A stretch of 64,000 nucleotides of DNA from Ornithodoros turicata (taxonomy: Eukaryota; Arthropoda; Arachnida; Ixodida; Argasidae): the NCBI RefSeq assembly GCF_037126465.1, contig NC_088201.1, forward strand, positions 140,618,376-140,682,375, in the 5' to 3' direction. This document shows, one piece after another, positions 45,983 to 56,902 of this stretch. How positions within the stretch are numbered: the stretch's first letter is position 1; every line of letters starts with the position of its first letter. Below the pieces are notes generated by a model. It had not been told where the DNA came from. It ran no database searches and saw only the letters and a program-made list of their open reading frames with translations. Made by a program: the position numbers and the translations under genes.

Positions 45983-46550
45983 GTAGCGGTTGATGAGATG
46001 AAGGTAGCGGAGAGGCCCAGCGGACACGTCGTTGAGGGGTGTGGCGGGGGGAAGTACTGGGGAGGATTGGGGAATCAACAGTCTGTGGTAGGAGCCGGGG
46101 CGCGTCGACTTCGTCGTCCAGGAAAGCCGGTTTGAGTCGGTCGAGCAAGACCGTTTCCGTGCGTTTGGCTATTTGGACTGTGAAGACTGTGAAGTGCTTA
46201 GGGCCACGGGACACGACCAGAAAGGGTCCGTCGTACGGGGCCTGGAGGGGCTTGCGCACCCCGTCGTGTCTGACAAAGACGTGGGTAGCCGTCTGCAGGA
46301 GAGGGTGCTGGTAAGACGGGCGGGCGCTAGATCGGGGGGGGGGGGGGGGCTGGAGGTCGGCGAGGCAGGACCGTAGTCGCTCGACATAGGAAGTTATGTC
46401 GACTGGAGTAGTCGGGGCAGCAGGTGGGAAGAAGGCGCCGGGAATACGGAGCGTGGCCCGTAGACAAGCTCAGCAGGGGTACATTGGAGGTCCTGCTTGA
46501 TGGTTGTTCGTAGCGACAGCAGTATGAGAGGCAGGGCTTCTGTCCAAGGG
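45978..46550 (-). pseudogene. Gypsy integrase C-terminus with GPY/F-type segment
   Basis: The minus strand reads PWTEALPLILLSLRTTIKQD, then TPAELVYG (end of the integrase). After a frame change comes PYDGPFLVVSRGPKHF, then ETVLLDRLKPAF (GPY/F-type tail). A 9-bp in-frame tandem duplication (TTCACAGTC) lies within the tail. It is separated from the catalytic core by a stop and a missing stretch after ERFH. Confidence 0.8.
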
Positions 46551-46552
46551 CT

Positions 46553-47110
46553 TCAGTGGAAGCGCTCTACCATTCCGTTAGCTTGGGGGTGGTATGCCGT
46601 GGTACGGGTCTGGTGTCCGCCCAGTAGGGCGGAGAGCTCGGCAAAAAGACGGGACTCGAACTGCCTGCCTCGATCCGTTGTAATGGTAGCGGGCGCGCCG
46701 AATCGGGCGACCCATGTCTGCACGAAGGCAGCTGCTACCGTAGTACCGGAGATTTCAACAATAGGCGTGGCCTCAAGCCATCGAGAGAACCTGTCGATCA
46801 TCGTGAGGACATAGCGGAATCCGTTTGATGGAGGCAGAGGGCCGACGAGGTCAAGATGTATGTGCGCGAAACGGATGTCCGGTTCAAGGAATCGACCGGG
46901 GTTCGAAGTCGTGTGCCGGGTGACTTTGGACTTCTGGCAAGCCTGACAGGAGCGAACCCAGCGCTTGACGTCGCAGCGCATACCAGGCCAGACGTAACGG
47001 GAAGAAATTAGCTGTTGCGTGGCCCGGATACCGGGGTGCGCCACAGAATGGAGGTGATCAAACACCGAGCGGCGTACTGCAGGTGGTAGGAATGGTCGAG
47101 GAGTGCCACG
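46553..47110 (-). pseudogene. Gypsy integrase: H2C2 zinc finger and DDE core
   Basis: The zinc-binding [10 protein letters not shown] with CQACQKSK is followed by the core with HLDLVGPLPPSNGF, TTDRGRQFES and HPQANGMVERFH. These hold the D, D and E catalytic residues, all present. Directly after ERFH a TGA occurs and a stretch normally following is missing, so the protein is truncated. Entry into this frame from the RNase H frame needs a shift near 47100. The integrase would insert the cDNA of the element. Confidence 0.88.
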
Positions 47111-48324
47111 GGAAACGTCGCAGCGGATTGGGGTATGAGCTTTGGGAAGGTTACGTCCTCAAGAATCAAGCTTGTCGACGCCGCCGACCGCAGCGACTTC
47201 AGTTCTTCGTGTTGGGCTTGAAGTTCGGGTAGCTGGTCAAGTGCAGGCGGCGCGGACGCAAGGGCGGAGAGATCTATGTCAACGCGGCTGAGGGCGTCGG
47301 CAACGGGGTTGAGGGGGCCGGAGATGTGGCGGATGTCTGAGGTGAACTCTGCGATAAAGGCAAGATGTCGTTGCTCACGACCGCAGTAGTTGGCTCCGGA
47401 AGAACGGAATGCGTAGACGAGCGGTTTGTGGTCCGTAAAAATTGAAAAAGCGCGGCCTTCGAGGAAATGTCTGAAGTGCTTGACGCTAAGGTAAATTGCG
47501 AGTAGCTCCCGACTGAACGTACTATAGCGCGTTTCCGGTGGACGCAACTTGCGGGAGAAGAATCCCAGGGGCTGCCATGATCCAGAATCGCCTGATGTCC
47601 TCTGCTGGAGGACCGCGCCTACAGCTGTGGAGGAAGCGTCCACCATGAGGGCGGTTGGTGCGCCATGTACCGGGTGCACCAGCACGGTGGCGTTAGCAAG
47701 AGCTTCCTTGATGTTGGCGAATGCTGCAGAAGTGTCAGCGGTCCAGGACAGAGACGAGGTGGCGGAGCGCTTGATGGCCAGGAATGATTCGAGTGGTCTT
47801 AATATATCCGCACAGTGCGGGATGAAGCGGCGGTAGAAGTTTGTCATCCCCAAAAATGTCCGTAGCTGCTGCAAGTTGGCGGGTTGCGGAAAATCTATGA
47901 TCGCTCGGACTTTGGATGGTAGAGGAGAAATGCTAGCCGAGGAAATGTGATGGCCCAGGAAGTCCAATTCGGGAACGCCGAACTCGCTCTTGTTAACGTT
48001 GATTATTATGCCGAAATCGATGAGGCGGGAAAAGAGCTGGCGCAGGTCGGCGTCGTGCTGTTCGGGTGTTGGACTGGCCACAAGAATGTCGTCGATGTAG
48101 GCATGGACATTCTGCAGGCCACGGATGACACGATCAATGAACCGTTGGAACGATTGGGCTGTATTACGAAGGTCAAATGGCATCCGTGGAAATTCGAAGA
48201 GCCCGAAAGGGGTCGTTATGGCCGTTTTTGGGATATCTGCCTCGGCAACGGGGATCTGATGGTATGCCCGTATGAGGTCCACCTTCGAGAATATAGTAGC
48301 GCCATGTAAGGATGCTGTAAACAT
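47111..48324 (-). pseudogene. Gypsy reverse transcriptase and RNase H
   Basis: This is open for about 400 codons: [36 protein letters not shown], then the catalytic [10 protein letters not shown] (YxDD intact). Next come FLGHHISS, the RNase H block [15 protein letters not shown] with [19 protein letters not shown] and [11 protein letters not shown], and finally NPVADALSR. The N-terminal part lies in another frame at 48325-48751, and a small deletion around 48320 (after YPIPHV) breaks the join. Confidence 0.9.
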
Positions 48325-48751
48325 GGGGGATGGGGTACTGGTCGGGGATGGTAACGCGATTTAAGACTCTGTAGTCCCCGCAGGGGCGCCAGTCGCCGGT
48401 CTTCTTAGGCACCATGTGCAGCGCCGAGGCACAGCTGCTGGAGGATGGGCGGATGATTCCCATTTCCAGCATGTGGTCGAACTCCGCGTGTGCAATGGCC
48501 ATCTTCTCCGGCGGAAGACGGCGGGGACGAGTGAAGACCGGGGGACCAGTGGTCTCGATATGCTGAACCACGCAGTGTTTCACGGGCTGGGTCCAGTCAG
48601 GAGGGCGAGTTAGCTGCGGGAAGTCCCTCAAGATGGCGAGGAAGGGGTTGCTTGAGTCTTGGTAGAAGGCAATTCGAAGCGATTGCAAGGACGAACGTAT
48701 GCCCGACACAGTGAGGCTGGTGGAGGAGTCTATGAGTTTGCGCCGCCGCAT
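48325..48751 (-). pseudogene. Gypsy reverse transcriptase, N-terminal part
   Basis: The minus strand reads [48 protein letters not shown] and [13 protein letters not shown], the fingers region of Ty3/gypsy reverse transcriptases. It resumes in frame with the protease at 50261 once the LINE is removed (GAT-AT join). Confidence 0.85.
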
Positions 48752-50260
48752 ATTTTATTTTATTTTATTTGAAAGATACTGCCGGCCATCTCTTGATGGC
48801 CATGGCAGATGAGGTGAGTACACTACATACAACACATACAACATACGGCTATAGACAGTGCAAATGACAAGTGTTAAACATCTGAAGTCAAGAAAGAAAG
48901 TTAGTCTACAAGACCTTGTAAAAACCGGGTTGGTGATGAAATTTGTGTAAGACAAGAGGGCAATTTGTTCCATTCTCGTACAGTGCGAGGAAAAAAAGAA
49001 AATTTAAAGACATCTTTATTGCAACGAAACTCACGGATTAATTTACTATGTTTCAGTCTTGTGGATCGGCTCGAATTTTAAGTTAAGTAATCGCAGAACT
49101 TGAGCCCATTAGTACCGCTAACTATATCGTGCAAAAACTTGAGACGCCGAATTTTCCTTCGTTGAGCCAAGGTTGGCAAACCAGATTTAGCATAGAGTGA
49201 AGTCGAAGATGTGTGCTGACCATATGCATTATATATAAATCGAAGGGCTTTTTTCTGCACAGATTCTAGCATGTTAGTATGCGTCTGTACGTAGGGATCC
49301 CAAAGAATATCCGCGTACTCTAAAATTGGCCGCACTAGCGTAGTGTAAGCCGTCAGCTTCGTTGCAGACGTACAGTGGCGCATCGTCCTCCTCAGTGACC
49401 AAAGTTTACGGGATGCTTTGGTAGCAACTTGTTCAACATGCTCGGCCCAGCTTAGGTTTGATACTATTGATACACCAAGGTCTTTTTGGTTCTCCACTTT
49501 ACTCAACACAGTAGTGTTAATGCTATACGGAAAGGACAATGACGTTTTCTTCGTTGTAACACACATGAACACGCACTTTTTCACATTGAGCTCCATCTGC
49601 CACATTTCACACCACGTAACAATAGATTGCAGACAGTTGTTTAATTTGACTGGTCGTTAGTAGCGTTTATACTAGAATACAAAATGCAATCATCAGCAAA
49701 GAAACGACACTGGATTCCCGGAATGGCGATGCAGAGGTCATTTATAAAAATTAGAAACAACAACGGTCCAAGCACGGACCCCTGTGGTACTCCGGAGAGA
49801 ACTGCCAAGGAATGCGAATGGGCTCCACCAACACTCACGAACTGTTTACGATTAGTAAGATAGGAGTGAAACCATTGCAGTATACGATCATTACTTATTG
49901 TGTTTTTCAATTTACACAACAGCTTAGTGTGCGAAACTCTGTCGAATGCCTTTGATAGATCTAAAAACACAACGTCCGTTTGACCACCTTTGTCTGCAAC
50001 AGAGACAAAGTCATGAACTATGTGTACAAGTTGCGTAACTGTTGAGTAACCTCGCCTAAAGCCGTGCTGCTCTTTCACCAAGAAATCACTTTCTTCCAAA
50101 ACGCTAATTATGTGTTTAAAGACAATATGTTCCAGAACTTTGCTACTAGTACTTAGTAGTGATACGACCCTGTAGTTAGTAATGTTTGATTTATCACCGC
50201 TTTTAAATATTGGTACCACTTTGGCTACCTTCCAGTCAGACGGTATTCCAGTCCGACGGG
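48752..50260 (-). mobile_element. 5'-truncated LINE inserted in the gypsy pol
   Basis: The minus strand encodes a LINE reverse transcriptase: PSDWKVAKVVPIFKSGDKSN, QHGFRRGYSTVTQLV, DVVFLDLSKAFDRVSH, SGVPQGSVLGPLLFLIFIND and the catalytic RFFADDCILYSS. After a one-base deletion near 49652 follow KDLGVSIVSNLSWAEHV and ILEYADILWDP, and a C-terminus ending at a TAA near 49078. The 3' end is a run of ATAAA repeats (48752-48770). The endonuclease part is absent, so the copy is 5'-truncated. It is CR1/Jockey-group by motif and much less decayed than the LINE in the ABCA intron. Confidence 0.88.
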
Positions 50261-50610
50261 ATATCGACAAGGAGATGGTGGTGGGTAAGGAAATCGGCTC
50301 CGATAATGGGTTGGGTTACGTCAGCCACGAGAAAAATCCACCGGAAGGTGCGTCGGAGGCCGAGGTTTAGGGTGAGCGACCGCTGGGCATAGACCGGGAT
50401 TCGGGAACCGTTCACTGCAGTAAGGGAATACAAGGATTGTTGTCGACGGTCTGTACGGCTTAAGGGGATTACGCTGACTTCCGCCCTAGTGTCAATCAGG
50501 AAACATCGGGCAGAAGCTTGCTCGCGGACGTAGAAGAAGCGACTGGGGTAAGAGCCTGGGCCATTGGTCTCCATCAATGGTCCGCCGACTGGTTTCCCTG
50601 TTGTTGCCAT
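50261..50610 (-). pseudogene. Gypsy aspartic protease region
   Basis: The catalytic motif appears as FLIDTRAEVSVIP (normally DTGA/DSGA), followed by VADVTQPIIGADFLTHHHLL, the typical IIGxDFL segment. The frame overlaps the end of gag by 37 bases and lies in the frame reached by a -1 shift, as usual for gag-pol. It is cut by the LINE directly after LLVD. Confidence 0.85.
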
Positions 50611-51419
50611 GAGAAAGGTAGGAAACAGTGGTGTGCGTCAGCACCGAAGCGGCTGTGGTACCAGCACATTGCAGGACAGCGGTCTCGGCTGGCGGAACGG
50701 TTGGTGGAAGGGGACCGTCTTGTCCTGCGGCCACTTCGGTCGTGGGAAGCGGCTATGACAGCGGCCAGGGAGCGGAACTCGCGACAAAGGTCGTCAATGG
50801 TGGACTGCGGGGGGGGCTGGCGCGGTTGAGGTCGGGTGGGTTCCGAAGGGGGCAATGCAGGGAACACAGCAGCTACAGCTGGATTGGCCACCTCCATAAC
50901 CGCGTCAGCAAGAGTGGCCAGCTGGTCGAGAGTCATGTCAGCCGCTGTGGCCAGGACCATTTGTACATTCTGCGGGAGTCGCTGAAGAAAGAGCTCACGC
51001 AGAAGGGCATCGTCCACGGAAGCTGATTGATCGCCGAGCAGCTGTCGCATGCGCCGCAGTAATTGAGAGGGCCTGCGATCACCGAGCTCTTTTGTCGAGA
51101 GAAGCTGTTGCAGGCGTGACCGGCTTGATAATGTCGTTCGCTGGAGAAGAGCCTTCTTTAGCTGGTCATATGGCGTAGAAGGGGAAGGACTTGCCAGTAT
51201 GTCGTAGACTTCATTCGCAGCAGAGGGAGTAAGGGAAAAATGACATGGTAAAACTTGCTCCTGTTGTGCGGTTATGCCAGCCAAGTTAAATTGCGCCTCA
51301 GTTTGGAGAAACCACACAGCTCGGTTGCGGTCGAAATACGGGGGCAGCTTCACGGCGACGGCAGCCAGTGAAGACGTCGGGGATGGAGCAGAGCTGGCTT
51401 GCGGGTCCCCGAGAGGCAT
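50574..51419 (-). CDS. Gypsy gag polyprotein (CsRn1-like)
   Basis: The 281-residue open frame starts at MPLGDPQ. Visible are KLPPYFDRNRAVWFLQTEAQ (conserved in CsRn1/BEL-like gags), LLSTKELGDRRPSQLLRRM, FLQRLPQNVQMVLAT, a Pro/Arg-rich stretch and a zinc finger CWYHSRFGADAHHC. The finger follows the C-x2-H-x9-C pattern of CsRn1 gags, but the last cysteine (x3 further) is a phenylalanine. It would form the capsid and bind RNA. The frame is intact although the element is not. Confidence 0.82.
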   Translation of the reverse strand: MPLGDPQASSAPSPTSSLAAVAVKLPPYFDRNRAVWFLQTEAQFNLAGITAQQEQVLPCHFSLTPSAANEVYDILASPSPSTPYDQLKKALLQRTTLSSRSRLQQLLSTKELGDRRPSQLLRRMRQLLGDQSASVDDALLRELFLQRLPQNVQMVLATAADMTLDQLATLADAVMEVANPAVAAVFPALPPSEPTRPQPRQPPPQSTIDDLCREFRSLAAVIAASHDRSGRRTRRSPSTNRSASRDRCPAMCWYHSRFGADAHHCFLPFSWQQQGNQSADH

Positions 51420-51458
51420 GGCGGAGCACGGGCCAAGGTTCTAGAATGTTCGGTCACG

Positions 51459-51476
51459 GAACGTCCGGGTCACCAG
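51459..51476 (-). promoter_or_regulatory. Primer binding site of the gypsy element
   Basis: Directly after the 5' LTR the minus strand reads CTGGTGACCCGGACGTTC. TGGTGACCC is the start expected for a tRNA-Trp primer, as described for CsRn1-type elements. The assignment is from memory. Confidence 0.6.
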
Positions 51477-51477
51477 T

Positions 51478-51608
51478 TGTTGGGACTCAAGGAGGGACAA
51501 AGAGAACCGGCTGGTTTGACGGCGAGAGCCTAACTGATTTATTTTCCGCGGCTACGCGGGCGCGAGATGATGAACGAGGATGATGATGGCACCGCTGGGG
51601 CTGCTACA
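51478..51608 (-). repeat. 5' LTR of the gypsy element
   Basis: 131 bp, flanked on the plus-strand right by AGAC (51609-51612), matching 45832-45835. Confidence 0.92.
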
Positions 51609-51844
51609 AGACGATTATTCTTCATCCAATCCAGTCGCATCCAAGTCAAGCCAAACTGCCCAAGCAGCCAGCTATTCGGTCGTCGCCAGGTGGCCAGGTC
51701 GTCGCCCTCACTCACCACTTTTTATCGGCGTCTCAACAGCGTTCTTCACGTTGCGTCCGCGTCTCGCGTTCTGTTTTTCGGGTGTCTGTTTGTTCTTATA
51801 TTAGTTGGTGGTGGCAGTTCGCAATCCGTTGCAATCGGGACAAC

Positions 51845-54800
51845 GAACACAGCGGAACCTCTTAACTTTCAAGAACCGTAAAAACGTAATCTGCATTTCC
51901 GGCGATCTTGGCATTAACGACGTCAGGGCTGCGTTTCTGAGGTCTGAACTCGGACGAAGCGTGGACGCCTGTTCCTCGATCATTATACAGGTATGAAAAA
52001 TTGTTCCATACATCAGAGTGTGTTTGAAGATTGTCATGTGTCGCGATCGCGCGATATTCAGCACGTTCGGCGTCATTACTTAATATTGTGATCGTCTCCT
52101 TAAAGCGGTACAACAAGACAATTGAATATTTTGTGGATATGGAGGACGGCGACCACGTTGAAAACTTTGACAAGCTCATCATTCAACTTAAAGAGGATGA
52201 AGATGATGCCTCCGAGCCGATTCATGTTGTAATGTGAGTGGTCTCATATCGCCAATTATGACAGATTGGTGACCTGCACAAGGGTGGCTCCATGATTTTT
52301 CTGAGAGAGAGAGGGATCCGCTATAGACAAGGTGCACGCTGGGATGTGTCCTAGAACCCCATGTTAAGTCGAGAATTTATGGAGGTTTGGACACCTGGAT
52401 TCCACAATAGATCCACGCCTGCACCTGCATTTTTTTTCTTTCGAAATAGCGTTCAAGCTGCAGTGTGGTCCTTACTTATTCTTATCCAACATTTCTTTGT
52501 TGTATGGCCCATGTAGATCATATTTCCGGCAGTGTAATGTCAGTCTACTCGGAATCCTTGGAAATTTTGTTTGAATTTCTCATTTGAGCATTTTTCTATA
52601 TGTTTTCTAATTATTATTTTGCGTTTCCCGTTGGTACTTCAACACTACTACAAGTGAGACTATCACGGTAGACAGAACCTTGAGCCTGAGGACGAATACA
52701 GAGAGACAACCACACGGATCCGTGTGGTTGTCTCTCTGTGTTCGTCCTCAGGCTCAAGGTGCCGCCTACCATGAACGTTCACCATCTTGCCGGAATTTTC
52801 TCTGTTATCTCTGCAGAAGTGAGACTATGTTTATGTTAATTTGTGGACACTTCTTCGTTTAGTGAGCCCACTATAAGGCAGGGCACGGGGCCCTACAGGA
52901 TCCCTCTGCCGACGTATGATGTTCTTCAATCCATTCAGCAACTGCAGCACGGTGATAGCGTTCCTACAGAGCTCCGCGACAGAATTGTTAAATGGTTGCA
53001 TGCTGATATCCTGCGGTATGACCTGTGAGTCTTTTTGGTAACAGTGATCAGCCCAGCCATTATTATCCTGCAGTGCTTTTCTAAATAAGAGATACACTTC
53101 AACACAGGTATCCTGCTCGGAAGAATCTGTACTATGAGGCAGCAAGGCAATTGGTGTTCACGCACCCACAGCTGAAGGACGCTGCCGGGAGTGGCTTTGT
53201 ACGTACACTGCCATGCTATCTTTTTATCTTTCACACTGCCGATTAACAGGTCCTGTGCTGTAAGCTCTAAATTTGTGATTCTGCTAATTTCAACCCACCC
53301 TCTCGAGACCCTAAAGGGAAGACACCACCAGGGTCCAACGAAGCGAGACGATATTTTCGGCCGATGGTAAGATTCAGGCATTGGTGCCTCATTGCGGCTT
53401 CCAATATCATCTGGCATTTTCTCACCCGCAGTTTTTACTTGGTGAGCCGTTTTACATTTAAAATTCACGTTATTTACGTTTAGTTTTACGTTTTATTTTT
53501 GCAGGGTACTTAGCGTGTTTGTATGAGGCAGTTTGTTGCTCGAATTCACAGCTCATTGTCTTGTCTGCAAGCCTGCTGTTGAGGGCAAAAATTGAGGTGA
53601 AAAAATAATAAGGCCTTAGCATCACCATGAGGCAAAGGTTCTCAGACTGGTTCACTAGGACCACTCTCCTGGGTTCCTGTGGGGGGCTTCACCTCCACCC
53701 CTGGGATCTTTAAGAAGAAATATTGTGCTTTATATTGTTCCCTCCAGTGTGGCAGTTGTATCATACCAAATGAGTCTTGTATGTTTCTAAATGTTGGTAA
53801 TTCTCTCATGATGCACTCTGCATACAACATAAAGCCTCCTCACGGGACACGCAGGTGATGGCAGAGCTTCACTCAGGTCGCTGTCACAATCGTCAAATAC
53901 AAAGAGCGCGGCGGACGTCTTTCCGCGTCTACGCAATAGGCCAGGTTGAAGAATAAGGTCACAGCAAATGAGGTCTCGCTAGACAAGCATCAATGTGAAG
54001 ATTTCGAACACATGCACCGCACAATTACTTTGCACATCCGTTCTTCATCAGACAAATATTGGAAGGTGAAAGTTGACAGCAAAATCTTGCCGTAAAGCTT
54101 TTGGCAAGATGGGAAGTAGTTGGAGCGTGCAGTAACGTAAGTACAGTAGTTAACTGCTTGAATAATAGTTTAACTAGTACTTCTTACTACACTTCTGCAA
54201 GTAGTTGAAAACAACTTTCGAACTACAATAACATACAATAACGTAGCTAACCAGAGCTCATCATTGGTATCTAGATATTTTGCGCTTGTGAAAGGTTCCC
54301 TGAGTGGAAAACATTTGGGAACCTGTTATCCAAAGCTATCTTAAGCTATCTATATTAAGTTTGTTGTAGTTGCAGAATAACCACGGATCAATACAGGAGG
54401 TGCCAGAAAATGGGGACGCATTTTCTGAGAGGAAGCTATGGCTCAGGACCGCAAAGCCCACAGTGTTGGCAGTTATAGCGAAGTACCCGTCACTGGCAAC
54501 CACGAGTGGTGTGGGTATTCGAGCATCGTGACTGACGTCATGCAAAGGCTGGTGATACTTTGTGCTGGTAGTTACCAACTCTTCTTTGATTACTTTCAAA
54601 TTCCTGATGAGTTCAAGCGCCACACTGGTAAAGATGCTGAGAATGAGCTCCTGTCTTTCATCAACACAAATGGAGAAACAATCATGAAGCTTACGAGAAG
54701 ACGAAAAGCTGCCGCTAGAGTGATCCTGCTAGTGAATGAGAAACTCTCAAATGCTCCAACTCTTCAAGAACAGCGGTGTTGGTATACTGCTTGCAGGGGC

Positions 54801-56154
54801 AAATTTGGTGGGCTGGTGGGGAATACTTAAGTACTCACTTCCATTGCTGGATGGTTGGGCTGGTGTTAACGTTGTTCTTGTAAGGGGTTGCCTCTACTGC
54901 ATTGTATTCTCTGATATCAGCACCAGTTATAATCCATTCATCCGCCGGGACTGCACATGTTATTAAAAGCTGAGAAGCCTTGTTTTTTATTGTTGTGTAG
55001 CCGGCGTGGACGAGGTTAGAGTTTTTAATAGAATTACCACCAGTGCCAGCATTAGAACGTTTCCTTTATTTTCAGACAGTTCGCTTCACACAGAGAGTGT
55101 TAAAAGAAAACCGGAGTCTTTGTGTGCAGTACTTGAGTTGCAAACAGACAAACTGTGGTACTTGTTGTGTGTAAGCCGTGGAGGTTTAGAGCTTAACCCA
55201 GTTTTTCCCCAAATTTGCACCCTAAGTTGAAGCCCGCTTGTCTCGGGTTATCGCGTAACTATTACCCGCGAAACTGCACCTGAGCTAGACACCTCAAGGC
55301 GTCGACATGCCATCATTCATAAAATGTGCAGTTGATTACCTCTAAAACTTTGAATGAGCGGCGCGGCGAGCGTTAATTAAAAAATAAAGCCCCATTTCTC
55401 CCCGGGTTTGCAGGAATTTTTAACATGAGGGTATTGGCCCAATTTTAACCGCGGAATCTGAAAAAGAAATAAACAAATGAAACGAGAAAACTTAACGGCC
55501 TAGGTGCAGCACCTGTTTGTAACTCAGGTAGCAGGAAAGCAGCAACCGTGTTGCTTGTATTGTCTCTTTATGAAGTGATCTGTCTCTGTTAAAAAATCAC
55601 TACTTTCAACTATAACTGCTGCTGTAGCCTCAACAGGGTATCATTGTTTCAGACTTCTATTCGATTGTTGTCACCCATGGGCTTGCTCACCTTCTAAAGG
55701 ACACTGCATCTGACCTGTTCACTTCAGTAAGTGCATACATTTTTGTTTAGCGTGTTCCAGTACACACTTCCCAGTGCAGTGTTGCAGTTATCTCGTGTGT
55801 GGCATACCAGGCAGGAGCAAAACAGTAATTCCATTACTCTGATTTCCTCACCCTTGTTTCAATGCATATACGCAGAGCGAAAATGCTGTCTACCCGACGG
55901 TGGTCACCGAAGACCCATTCAAGACTGACCCATGCAGCGTCGTAGTGGAGGGGAGCACCTATGCGGCGACAGACACCATTTCGGCCGTATCGATTGCTTT
56001 TGAGCTCTACTGGGTATTCAACCTAAAGTATGCACCACCCCTGCGAAGAACCGTTGCAGTCTTTGAATATTTCTTTGGACTCCGCAAGAACAAGAACGGT
56101 GTACTTGTGTCACGCGATTTATCTGACATTCAGTCAATGTTGAACACAGTGTAA
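51845..56154 (+). CDS. Spliced gene of unknown function, divergent partner of the tnp2-like transposase
   Basis: Readable exons are: a first exon to 51990 (KNVICISGDLGINDVRAAFL); 52106-52233 (RYNKTIEYFVDMEDGDHVEN, acidic); 52863-53024 (YRIPLPTYDVLQSIQQL, RDRIVKWLHADILRYD); 53108-53198 (LYPARKNLYYEAARQLVF); about 54397-54520 (FSERKLWLRTAKPTVLAVIA) with a frame change into 54540-54790; 55637-55726; and the last, 55876-56154 (AFELYWVFNLKYAPPLRRTV). Phases agree across the first four exons. The pattern recalls a metazoan family of unknown function with an LPxxxxxxL-xxLRxxIVxxLHxDIxRYxLYP core. I infer it is the second gene of the transposon. A TGA near 54525 and missing middle exons suggest partial decay. 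The start codon is not established. Confidence 0.55.
52677..52760. repeat. 84-bp near-perfect palindrome
   Basis: Centred on GGATCC at 52716-52721. AGCCTGAGGACGAA and AGAGAGACAACCACACGG on the left are mirrored on the right with a single mismatch (A/G at the GAATACAG block). It lies in an intron of the gene above. Confidence 0.9.
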
Positions 56155-56902
56155 GTGCACAAGAGAGCATGGACGCAGCGTGTTTTTTTTTTTTTTTTTC
56201 AGAAAGAACTTTATAGTATTCGCTGATGCCACTGCAAAGTACAGTATGTTGCATTTTGTTATTTCATGCATTTCATTTCAAGGTAAATGCAAGCAACCAT
56301 TTACTGTAGTACTATAGAAAGCAGAGGCCCTAGTCAGCCGTGCCTTCCAAATGTTCTAAAGAACCCTACAAAGCATTGTAGTAGTTGCGCGGAATGTTTT
56401 AATATGTTTTGAGTTGCCTTCTTTATCGAAGTGTTCTGCGCTATTGTTATGAGCGGGAACACCACTGAAAAGTTTCATTGAGAGACTGCTATACTAGTCG
56501 ATATACATTTCCACGCTGATGTATTTTACCGTTGCTTACAACAGTATATAATAAAGATATTCCATGTACCACCCCTTGAACGTTTCAGGGAATTGTTGAG
56601 CTTAATTATTAAAAATATCATTATTTTTTAATTGTTTTAAGCAGTAATATTAGTGAGATGCATTAACTCCCCAATGGAGTAAATCTAACCCTACCAAGTG
56701 GTTTCCTTCACACCCATATGCAGGGTGTATGAGGAGACCGGTATGGGTGTAAATTAAGCACCTCGCCCCTGGGCGTCTATTTTACACCATGGGCCCCAAG
56801 CGTTGTTTTCACTCCCAAAAGGGAGTGATTGCTTGCAGTGTGGGTGTTTGTGCATTTTACCCCCGAAAAGGAGCTTATTTCACTCATTTTTTTCTCAGAG
56901 TG
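56155..56902. other. 3' flank of the spliced gene and right terminal region of the CACTCTGAG element
   Basis: A T18 tract lies near 56182. From about 56690 short mirrored motifs (GGAGT, ACACCC, GGGAGTGA) resemble subterminal repeats, ending in the terminal repeat at 56880-56902. Confidence 0.5.

Larger units (their letters stand above)
45832..51612 (-). mobile_element. Ty3/gypsy LTR retrotransposon, CsRn1-like, with AGAC target duplication
   Basis: The two 131-bp LTRs (45836-45966, 51478-51608) differ at five positions, all transitions (about 96% identical). They begin TG and end CA, and are flanked by AGAC on both sides. The element is on the minus strand: gag, protease, reverse transcriptase, RNase H, integrase and a GPY/F-type tail. 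A gag C-x2-H-x9-C finger and a tRNA-Trp-like primer site suggest the CsRn1 clade. A LINE (48752-50260) interrupts pol, and several frameshifts and an integrase deletion show that it is dead. Confidence 0.9.
42084..56902. mobile_element. Candidate large two-gene DNA transposon with CACTCTGAG ends (CACTA/EnSpm-like)
   Basis: CACTCTGAGAAAAAAAGGAG at 42084 is mirrored by CTCATTTTTTTCTCAGAGTG ending at 56902. Between them lie a minus-strand tnp2-like transposase pseudogene (43197-45604) and a plus-strand spliced gene of unknown function (51845-56154), divergently arranged. A complete gypsy element (45836-51608) is inserted between their 5' ends. CACT-type termini and a tnp2-like protein suit the CACTA superfamily. 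Against a clean unit, the flanking bases (ACG and ATA) show no target duplication, and the right flank lies in PLE sequence while the left does not. The right terminal repeat could therefore belong to a separate short element. Confidence 0.45.

Noticed and set aside
47549..48309. Plus-strand frames of 95 and 120 codons
   Set aside because: Antisense shadows of the gypsy reverse transcriptase.
42084..56902. Calling the CACTCTGAG unit a confirmed single transposon
   Set aside because: No target duplication is visible and the right flank is PLE sequence not continued on the left. It is kept only as a candidate.
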